Assembly: GCF_001039355.2 (NCBI RefSeq)
Contig: NW_019776068.1
Coordinates: forward strand, 415,046-479,045
Direction of reading: 5' to 3'
DNA length: 64,000 nucleotides
DNA from: Lingula anatina
Lineage: Eukaryota > Brachiopoda > Lingulata > Lingulida > Lingulidae
Positions 15,101 through 27,100 of this stretch are shown piece after piece. The notes beneath the pieces are model-generated. The model made no database searches. It was not told the DNA's origin and saw only the letters and a list, made by a program, of their open reading frames with translations. Positions within the stretch are counted from its first letter, which is position 1. Every line of letters starts with the position of its first letter. The position numbers and the translations under genes were made by a program.

Positions 15101-18100
15101 TAGAGCACATTATGAAATATGTTTAAGTATCAGGCAGTGCAATAATTTGAGTCGGAAAGCTTTAATGCTGGGCAGAAATGGTATATTGTAACTGTAGTGC
15201 CCACTGTGGGCAAAATTGGAAAAAAAAACTAATGCAAGATTGTTAGAAAGACCACTTCTCTGAATTAAAAAAGGGAAGTGTATTACAAAACTGAAACATG
15301 AAATGAGAGGCTTGAGCAAGTCTTGAATTATTCTTAAAGCAGTCGTGTTTGATTAGAATACTTCAATGTGATAATACATGTTTTCTTGGCCCTAAATATT
15401 TTTTGTTTGAAAAGAATAGACAGTAAAAATTAGCTCTCTAATAATGTTAGAAATATTGAGATACTTCTGATGGAGATAGAGATAAGTAATCATCTGGAGG
15501 AAGAGTTTAACAGAAAAAGAAGATGATTAATTCCATTAATTTCTTATTTATCATATACGTTTTATTTTTTACCATAATATGATTAATATCCATTACTTGC
15601 AAATACATTGTCTGTAGCAGATTGAGGTAGAGACTCTCTTTCTCTACACACACAAAAAAAAATTGAATATTGAACTTTGCACAGTGTGTGTTCCTTCTAG
15701 CATGTTATAGATTATATTAGCCATGGCTGCAATGATTGATTGGGTGTCATAAAACAGCTTTCCTCGCAATTGATACTGTAATGTGATTTGTATTCAGTCT
15801 TCATGGGCAATTTACAGACATGTTTTAATTAACCTTTCTGTCTTCTTCCCTACCCAGCTGAGTAGCATTATCATTTCCATGAAGTAATTCAAGAGAGAGG
15901 AAAATTCCCTTTCATGTAGGATTTAGGTTTATGTAATAAGGGAACGGAGGGAGTATTGCGTGTGTATATACTAGGACTTGGTTGGTAAATGAGTCCATCT
16001 ATTTTTATTAACATTCATCTCTAATCATTTCACACCTGCCTGACAGGTGAAATTATTTAAAGATTTTGGCACTCAAATACACCTTTTGGTATGCTCTGTC
16101 ATGAAATTTCCACGAGGAATTATATAATCTTATTTAATTTGAGCAATTTCCCCAACTTGTGTGGGCACCTTTGAAATTACAACAAGAGTTATCCACTGTA
16201 TGTGACGTCCAAGAGAGTAATTATATGAAAGTGTAGCCAAGATATAATTTGCGTATGAGTCTGCTATAATAACTATTCCACCTTGTCAATATGGTAATGC
16301 AAACTAATCAACAAAGTGGACATGACATAAGTCTTCATGTATTTAGAATTAACATGTGATGCTTGGAAGTCAAAATTTTCATCATTTTTAGGCAAACAGC
16401 AGGGTAAGCATTTCAAGGCAAAAATACCTTTTGTTAATAATTTTTTTCCAGGTGAAAAAAAAAAGTTTTATTGGGGTCAGTGATGTTAGTGAGCGATAAG
16501 ATAAATAAAGGAATCTGATAGTAGGAATGGTGGAATAGAAAATGGCTGACTAACATTGCAATCTCTATTAACTTCTGTTGGTAACATTGCTTGACAAATG
16601 TTTGTGGAAAGACTGACTTCAGATAAATGAACTGTATTTCAGTCTGAGCCACATCATCATACAGATACATCCTCCTCGGCTTCAACTCACACTGGTAGTG
16701 AGCAGGTAAAAAAATGACTATACTCAAAGTCATGAACAGTATGTCTATTGTATTTCTGGTAGAAAAAAATGTGTATTAGAAGTAGTTGTATTAACAGCGA
16801 AACCCTGTCTTCTTGGCAGCATGAATTCTCAGTAAATTTGATTTTTAAGTATTTTCATTCTTGTTAGACTTTGATCGGTGACTAACTGTTCAAAGTCCTA
16901 CAAACTGGATGTAATTTGTTTCTTTTTTTTCCTTCTTTCTATTTTGAGATAGTTTGTGTTTAACTGCATTGGATCCCATCTGAAGTATTGTACAGCTGAA
17001 TAACACATATAACATGCTAATGGTTATCACTAACCAATAGAAATGGCAGCAGCATATAAAAGTGTGGATATATAATTATATAACATGATAGGAAGGGCCA
17101 TTGGGATGTTCTCCAGTACTATAGATTTGGGTAGTGTCAATGTTGGTGTGACTCTGTGTTTGGCTCCTTACTATTTATATGACTTCAAGGCTGTTTCCCA
17201 GTGTGGCTGACAAGGACAGAGTACTAATACAGAGTTGAGACTAGTTGTACCTAAGACACATTGTTTTGTCTACCAGGTTTACTAAGTCCTGTTATTGTGG
17301 GTATAGGTTTATATTTGGTGAGAATGCTTTAGCAGGGAATATTACATCTGATCACATGTGTGTTGTGGGACTAAGGTTGCTCTACTGCAATAGTGGTAAT
17401 GCAAAACCACGTAATAGAGTGATATATGTTAAAGAGTCGTGTATACTGTGGTGTTGTTTGATCCCTTGGTGAGGCTAACATTTCTGTCTGTCTTAAACTG
17501 CTGATTTTGACAGTGATGTCCTGATAATGGTAATGGCATTATTCTCAAAGTGTATGTCTGGTACAACCTTAAACATATTCCAGTTTGAAAATAGAATTTA
17601 CTTAATCAACATGGATAAGGGATTAGCTGGTGTTTGGGTAATGCACTATAGTGATCTCTTTTACAGCATAGTCTGCGTTCTGAAGCCAGTACATCTGAGA
17701 AGGAGCCTTCAATTCAGTCTGAACAGGTATTTGTGTGCTGTACCAGATATAATAATAGTTTTTTATCTGTTTATATATATAAATTCTTAGATAGCCACTG
17801 CTTTTTAAATCTTTTATTTATTTATTTATATTAGTGCAGTGCTGTTTTGTGAAATTCTGTTCAAATTTCTCTTTACAAGTACTAAACATAATTTCTTCAT
17901 TGTCTAATGACAATGAAAATACTTTGTATCAAGTGTCATTCTTCCTCGCAGCACTTCCTGGTATTTGCGTTCATCTTCATCTGATGTACAGAGATCAAAT
18001 GTTAATTGCGTCTAATGGCGAATGGATGGCTGTTGTAACTAGATCAATTGTGTAGAACCCTCAGAGACCTGCAGCATCATTTTCTCATATCCTATCAATA

Positions 18101-21100
18101 AATCAGACTCTGAAGAATCAATTTGTGTGGTTGCCTTTCAGCATGAAGTGAGTGCTCCAGAGTCTGCTGGATCTGATAAAGAGCCTTCAGTACATTCTGA
18201 TAGGGAACCCTCAATCTCTGACAAAGAGCCATCAGTCCATTCTGATAAGGAACCTTCTGTTCATTCTGATCACAACCAGGTACTTGCTCTTATATGTGAT
18301 CTCTGCAAGTAATGGATCTGATCAAATATGGACGCCTAATGCTTGTAAATTTTACTAATAAGACTAAGCTTGGTTGATATATATATATATAGATATATTC
18401 AACAGGTTTTAGGTTCTAATATAATCTCATGCAGCATTCAAGTTTTGTCTTCAGGGCAGGCATGTATGTGTTTTTATTTTACTTAGAATCAGTTAATATA
18501 ACAAATAAGAAGTGGGTTACCTCTGGTTGCCAATGTCAGTTGATTGTATTTTAAATATCATGACAGGTCAGTTGGTCACTTGCTTACTGTGTGTGTATAT
18601 GTCTAGTGGTATAGCATATTTGGATGACATGTTAGTCATTAGTGTGGTAGGTTTTGGTTAAAAAAAAGAAAAATCTGGATGAGTTAAGAATAACAAGCCA
18701 TAATTGCAGGACTGTTGTTGTTGTTGTTGCTGTCGTTGTTGTATTAGTGGGCAGTCAGATGGTGTAATTACCTACTAACATTATATGTATGAAATATATA
18801 CCTACTGATAGTGTTTGGAGGCGTTTTAAAACATAAATTCAAAATTGCCTTCACCTTAATCACAAATTTAACAACTGGGCTTGGATTATACATCATGTGG
18901 GAGTAACTAAAATATCATGTAATTACACTAATTTCATTGTTGAAAATTTTTCTATTAAGTTTTTCTTTTATTATTATACACTGAAATGTCAAGAATAGTC
19001 TTTACTGCCAGATTAAACAGTTAAAATTTATATCTTTAAGGTTGTATATTTGAATCAAAAAAGAGGATCATGAGTATTATCAACAGCGCAGCAGCATTTT
19101 AGCCTATGTGTGATTAAAGAGTTTGAACCATTTCTTGCATGTTGGTTTAAGCAGGAAGAAGAGGACCTGCCACCGCCGCCCCCACCCCCACCGCTGGAGG
19201 AGGAAGTCGGTCAGTCTGACCAGGTAGAGGACATGTCATCTGATTTACACTTTACAACTTACAAAACAATTTACCACTGGGTTTTTTTTTCTGAAAAAGT
19301 GCATGGTTGATTCTTGTGTCTAGACAGAAAAAAGTATTTACATAAATATTTGATATGTTAAATGTACACATATATCCAACAGATAGGTGTATTTTATCTG
19401 ACGAGGGAAGTAAGTGGATTGATGTTAGTGATGTTACATTCTTGGAGACTGCCTTTCTTAAAAGCAACATACAGGGGAAAAAAGAGTATTCTGATCATTC
19501 TTGTTAAACTGTAGAGTAAAAGTTGATATTTATGGTCAGCCAGTTTTTTTCCATCCTCAAATTTGTTTCCAGCAAGAGGAAGCCACAGAGACTATAGAGG
19601 CAGAATATGAACCCCCAGTTCACTTAGAACAGGTACACAGGACTGTGTTTCAATAGTGTTAGGGTTATTACTGTAGATTTATGTATTTTTGGACTTAAAA
19701 GAATTTAGGAAACTAGTTTCTTGAAAGGGTGTGCAACTTTAAACTAGTTATACTGGAAATAGTTTTGATAACTTCTGATATTAATAGTATCCCAGAGCAT
19801 AGGCAATACAGGTCATGTAGGGTATAATAAATGTGGTAGAGGAGATTGACCCCCACCTTTGATATGTTTCAAGCAAGAAGAGATGGCAGAAGAAATACTA
19901 GAAGTGGAACCTGAGGTTATAGCTGACACATCAGAACAGGTACCACCCAAAGCCAAGTTGTGAGGTGTAGAACTAGTCAAATAGTCCATTTTTGGACTTA
20001 AAAAGAATTTACAAAACTAGTTTCTTAAAAGGGTGTGCCACTTTAAACTTGTTATACCAGGAAAAGTTTTGACAACTTCTGATATTAATAGTATCCCATA
20101 GCATAGGCAATACAGGTCATGTAGGGTATAAATGTGGTAGAGAAGATTGACCCCACCTTTGATATGTTTCAAGCAAGAAGAGATGGCAGAAGAAATACTA
20201 GAAGTGGAACCTGAGGTTATAGCTGACACATCAGAACAGGTACCACCCAAAACCTAGTTGTGAGGTGTAGAATTAGCCAAATAGTCCATTATTCCTACTC
20301 GGGGGGCAGTGGAAAAATAACAATCAGACAAGACAGAGGGGCCTTTTCAGGCAGATGAGGTATTTGGGAGCACAGTGTTACACTAAATAGAGTGGAACTT
20401 GTAAAACAAAGAAGAAAGCATGGGAGACAGAAGGTGTCATATGTTAATTATTGTTGATGAAGTTTACATTTGGAATGGGGGATGGCAATACCAAAATTTA
20501 TTGTAGTCACATGAATAGGGAGTCATTTTAGAAGTGGAGATGGGATAGCAAGTCATAAATATTTATTTTGTCATTTTTGCAAGCATGCCTAACAAATCTT
20601 AAATAGATGGTTTACTTACAGTGTGAGGGAGTTAGATTGTCTAGTCAAGGCTAGGTAAAGCCTCTAGTTTTGATGCTAGAATGGTATTAGTAAATAAGAG
20701 AGTTGGTGTCCATTAAAAATCAAAAATCTAACTGTTTGGATAGTCACCATATTTTTTTTTTAAATTAAAGAAAATCAAATGTTATTTTATGGAGATATTA
20801 TGCATGGAGATATGTGGTATATTTAAATGTGATGTAGAACTCACTTTTGAAGGTACATGGGACAAAGAATGCTGATTGATAATTCCAAAAATTGATCAGT
20901 GGAATTTAGAGAATCTTATGGTTATTAAGAAACTAGTCACTGGGGCACTTAGTTAACCTTTGACAAGGTGCTGGATTATTATTACACTGAATTATGAGAA
21001 TGCTTTTTCTTAGTGTGAGGACGTGCCACAACCCCCAGAGGAAGAAGAACTATCTACACACTCAGATGAGGTACATTAATCCTTTTTGAAATATTTAAAA

Positions 21101-24100
21101 CCTGTTAAGGTATTATTAATTGACCAAGGTACACAGGATCATTGCTGTAGAGTGTAGAGAAAAGTCAACTCTGGACATTGGGGCATAATTAATTTAAATA
21201 CACTGCCATTATTTCTTTGTCATCAGGAATTGTCAGAAGTGGTACAAAATGAGACAGAAGTGGCCGTCCAGGCAGATGAGGTACATGTCATTTTAAGATG
21301 AGATGGTGCAGTATCAAAAATGTAGATTATTTCATCTATGATGCAGATGATTTTTATCAATTATGAAGATTTTTTTCTATAATGTAATGACACATCTTCA
21401 GATCAAGTTTTGAATACTGATTTAGTCCATGGTATAAGGTTGTGTGAAAAGGACTAAAAAATATCTGTGTCTTACTTAGTATGAAGGTAGGAATAATCTT
21501 ACAAAACTAATAATAAATAATATGACAGCATGAGTGGTAGGTGGATAAGTTATGTAATCATATTTCAAAGGTTTTTGTAGAGTTATAGGAAGTTTGGGCA
21601 AGGTAGATCCACATAGTTCAAAATTTAGAAGAGTTGTGATAATGTACTGGTGCAGGGATAGGGATCATTTTCTGTCTGAATTCAGAAGGGTTGTGATGTT
21701 TTCTGGTGTGTATGTTTTAGATGTTTGAACAGGTAGCTATTAATCCTCATTGTACAACAAGCAAAGGAGAAGTGAATAGGTAAAGTTAAGGTTGTATTGA
21801 TTCTGTTAAGGTTTTGATGAAGTAGTTATGACACAGATCAGTGCATGAGGATGGGGCATTTGGAGATTTGATGTAATATAATCTAACCAGTTTGTTTTAT
21901 TGCAGTTGGACATGATAAGTAATAGATACAGTGTTGTATGAGGAGAGGTGATCCAGAATCTCTTAAAATTCCAGGAAATGGGCAGTGATTTGTAACTCAA
22001 TGTTTCTTTTTGTCGTGAAATTGATGCAAAGGTATCGGATACACACAAAAGTCTAATACAAGCATGTACTGAATTTGATCAAAAATTTAATGACTTTGGC
22101 ATTAACAAGACATGAATGATGAGTCATAAAAATATTTATATAATAGATGTCAAATGTTTTCACAGTGTGAACAGTTGCCTTAACAAGACATGAATGATGA
22201 GTCATAAAAATATTTATATAATAGATGTCAAATGTTTTCACAGTGTGAACAGTTGCCTTCACCTCCAGAGGAAGAAGACCTGTCACCACATTCAGATCAG
22301 GTATTGGTTATTATTTTTTTTCAGTTATAATTTTTTAAAACTTTTTTTTGTCTCTTAAAACAATATTGCCCTGTGGCAATTTCTGATAAATGCACAGAGT
22401 ATGTTCCAGACCATGTAACTCACCCTTCATTATTCCCTTTTGTTATCAGGAATTACCAGAGCCACCAGCACCCGAGGCAGAGGTGCCTGTCCACGCAGAT
22501 GAGGTATATAAATGTTGGTGGATTTGAAAGATGTGTACATCTTCATTAGATATACACTGGTGTGGTGATGTAGCTAACATTGTGTTACTGTCCACGCAGA
22601 TGAGGTATATAAATGTTGGTGGATTTGAAAGATGTGTAATCTTCATTAGATGTACAATGGTGTGGTGATGTAACTAACACTTTGAATTTGTTATCAGGAG
22701 ATGGTGTAGAGAGAGAAGATGCATTGGTTCTGCCATTTTGTGCAAGGGGACTAAATATGCTAATAATGGAATTATGATAGCAATCATTGCTCAGCTTTTG
22801 TCTTTGTTTTTCAGGAGCCTTCACAGAATGATAATCATGACTAAAATTGATCAGTATAGCCTTTGAATTGACTAATCTCTTCATTGTCATGTTGTCTGGT
22901 ATTTGTGGTATTGTGCAAAGTCTATTCATTGTGTCTTAAGGAGTATATCCTTTCACAGGGTTGAAATATAAGGTGTTTAGAACAGTTATTTTACTAACAA
23001 GACCGAGTTAATTCAGTCAGTAATACAGGGGATGGTATTCCTGGGTAAAAAAGTAACAAGGAGACAACTGCCAGGTTTGCCTTCCCAAAAGTTAAATGGT
23101 AATACTACTAGATCTAGCAGGAATGAAGAACCTACTGTTAATCCTTGGTGGCAAGTAGAGCAAGAACATAATTGATATGGTATATTGAATTACTGTCCAC
23201 TCATATGTGGCAATTTTACTCAGAATTTATAATCACACAATTCAAAGTATCACATTAATCATTCGGCCATTCCTTTGAAAGCAAGTGCAATGTCGTCTGT
23301 GTTCATGACATTTGGTTGATGCAAACATTTACATTGTCCCAGAGTGTCAGAGAACTTTTTTTAAACTCATAAGTGATTCTCCAAGTTGTTCTCTTCCAGC
23401 AGGAGGTAGCTGAGGAGGTGGCAGAAAAGACACCTTCTGTCCACTCAGAACAGGAGGAACAGGTACTAGCAGTGAGGATAATGCTCATTCTATACGGTCT
23501 CATTTTATGTGTATCTCATATATATTTTCATACTGTACTATGAGAAATTGGTTCCAATTACTATTTGGATCAAAAGACTGGTTCTGTTGTAACAAATGCA
23601 TGCAAACACAATATATAAATTTTACCTTAATTTATTTTCATCTTGAGTGCCCAGCTTTAGTTATAGGAATGATTCTTGCCTTTGTAGAAACAGTTATCTT
23701 CTGACAGTCAGTCAGAGAAGGAACCCTCAGTACATTCTGACAAGGTAAAAAGTCCAAAGGCTTGCTGATGCATGGGCCAGGCATATTTTAACTAAATGCC
23801 ACTAACAATGGTCAGAGATACTGGCATAATGATATTATTTTTTTGTTTTGTTTTAGCCATTGGTCAGGGAATATCAAGTTACATTATTTAACAGCATGTA
23901 TTCTGATGAAAGATTGATTGTTTGTATTTTTTGTGGTCTTTAATTTGGGTAACAGTTCAGATTAACATGTTATTTATTGTTTTTGTTATTTATATAGAAT
24001 TGATTTTTTTGGCATTCATAGACTAATATTTGGATGCATTTAAGCATGTCTAAGATAAGGCCATATGTGTTTATATGTCAAGTATGTTTGGAAGCTAACC

Positions 24101-27100
24101 TTAAACCAGGGTCACATAAGAAAGCATGTATACAATTGGAATAGGAATATAGGAAGGGATTTTACACTATATGTTACAGGAAGGGATTTTACACTATATG
24201 TTATATATATTTAGACAATAATACCAGACATATGCAGTCAAAATAATATATGCTGATGCTTTCTGCTGAATGTTTTGCTACGAAGCATTTTGAAATAATG
24301 ATGTCGCTTACTAATGTCTGGTTTTGTACTCCGATATATCAGCCAGCTAATCAACATGTTACAATTTGTTTCAGATCTTGATCATAGACTGCATGTGCTT
24401 TATATATACGTTTTTGTAGCATTTTCATTGTTTTGTCATTTTGATAATGATGAGTTTACTTAATGGGTATGAACCAATCATTACACGTCTTTTCTTTCAG
24501 GTGCACAAAAAAAAAAAAAAAACGTAATGAAAGTTTTACAAATAGATTTAATGCAAATTTGTTCCTGTTATTTTAATCTGTTTGACAAAAGTGATATAAA
24601 AGCATTTTCAGAAGTAACTGTGTAAATGTATGAGATGTTTTACATTTGGCCTTGACTTTCCACCACTAGGTGTCGCCAGAGCCTGAGCCAGAGCCAGTAG
24701 AGGTGGTCCAGGATGAGGTGAGATAGCCACTGTGTGCTGTGTCTCTCTAGCTGACACTGCTTATCACTAACAGCATCTTCTACAGCTTTTTATTTTTCAC
24801 AGTGAAGATATGAATACAATTTTATGAAATTTGCAAATTGCTGTGTGGTTGTTTTCATCTTTCTGTGACTTAAAAGATCCAAAGGGGGGATATGAAAATA
24901 TTAACACCACAAATGAATTTCAGTGGTGTGAACTTTGTGTGGAGTTTTCTTTGCTTGGGGTTGTTTACCCATGCTCAGCTTTTCAGAGTGCTCATAGAAA
25001 TAAAATTTACAGGGTCATTTTAACATCTATGGTTTTAAGTTATGCATTTAGGCATACAAAACAAGATAACTACCTGGTTTTATGATAATTTTAACTCGAT
25101 ATTTGTTAAATTATTTAAACCTACATGTCATTGGTTTAAACAGTTTACAGTTGTACTTGTCAACAAACTTCGGCTTGCAGCTGCTTACTGCTCTGCTCTG
25201 TGCACTATGTATTGAAAAATGTAACAGTTTTAATTGGCCAAAAACATTTCCTCAGCAGGAAGAGCAGAAACAAGAAGAGCCAGAACCTGAGCTAACCAAT
25301 GGCCATGATAAGGTGAAAAAATGACCGATATATTCACATTGTTTTTATCTTGACTTTATGAAGATCATTTCCTCTCAAAAATCCATAACCTGTGAGTGTC
25401 ATATGCATTGGTCCTAATTTCAAATGTAAAAGTCAAGTGTGGTGTTGTCTCAGAACTTTTGCTTTGATTAATCTCAAGTATTTCTTCACTGTAAAAAGTT
25501 AGTGGAAGAAATATCAGCCAATACAAGTTGCAGTTGGTTGCTGTGCTGTGTGCTTTAACATTTATGCAAAGTTGTCACAATTTCAGGAAGAGGAGGAACC
25601 ACCAGCTGCTGCTGTGGAGGTGAGACCAGTGCTGACATCTATGCCTGAGTTTGTCCTTTGCATGCTTCATTTTTTTTTCTTTTACGCCTCAAGTTACCAT
25701 TTTAGGCATTCAAACATGCAAGTTACTAATTATGAGTAAATATTTTGAGATGTGGAAAGGAAAGATTCCCCCCAAGCCATGTTCATTATTAAAATGATAC
25801 CTTGGAAATTTCAAATTACTCTGAATATTAATTTTCCCATTTTTTTCCTGTCATTTATTTGAGACTAAGTTTTTATTTTGGCTTTCACTTCACCAAGCAG
25901 CTTTATTCCCTGTCCAACTGCACTGATATATAGAAGTTTATGCACACACATTTTGTATCCTTTCACATCACAGTCGCAAGGCTCTCATTAAAGCATTTCA
26001 GCAAATGCTCAATCATGTTCACATTGCACATGGCACCAGTGCGGAATCAGAAATCCAAAACTGCTGTAATTAGTAGAACACATTTAATGCAAGAAGTCCT
26101 GCATGTATGAGTTGGCAGGGAAACTAACATCATTTACATTTGTTGATTTATTATGTATTAACCTTTTTGTTCCACCAGATGGCAGCAGGAGGTGGTGCAT
26201 GAATATGTACTCAGGAGTACAGAGATGGCCTAGGGATACATACTTATTCTGGGCATGCGTTACCATGTTTCAGCTCTTGGCTATTGCCCATTGTGTTTTT
26301 ACCCTGAGTCATAGGTTGAGGGTGTCATGATCATTTTCAGTTCTAACATCTCTTGCATGAAATTACTTCAAATGATGAGATGAAAACTGTGGTATATAAG
26401 ATTTCAGCCTATTACCGGATGGGACGCCAAGGATAAAAACTGCATCTCTGCGATAAAGGTTTTGGAATTCATATGGTGAACTTTAGTGTTATAAGATTCC
26501 AACTGCATGAAGGTGAAGTATGGTTATGTGGGCAATGTAGCAGCATTCTGACTGATTGGTAACCGCATGCTGAAGGGAATGCTGCTTTGCTGTTTAACAT
26601 GATATGACTCTTTCTCCTCCCTCATTCTAGGAGCCACAAAGGGACCCTACTCCACCACCACCACCCCCTGCTGAACCCGAGCCAGAGCCAGAGCCAGAGC
26701 CAGCCCCTGTTGTGGAGCCACCACCTCCTGAGCCTGTACATGTAGAGGAACCAGCTCCTGTCAAAGCGGCAGCCCCCCAGCCCCCAGCCCCCTCTCCTCA
26801 GGCCAACGGGGACACTCTGAACTTACCCATGTCTGCCAAGGAAATGAGGGAAATGCTGAAAAAACGCAAAAAGGCTGATCCCAAGTCACAGCATGTACCA
26901 TTCCAGAAGAAAAATGAGATGTTCCAAAGATTGTGAGAGTGAAAAATGTACTTGTAAGAATGCAAACTTTCTGGGGAAGATTGAGAAGAAATCAACTTCA
27001 TTCAGGACTGTTGGATGATGGAGAAGTCTGAGGGGACCAAAAAGATTGTTCCAGTGTAGTGGAAACCATCTTTAACAGTCATGGATTTATAGTAGTTTTG

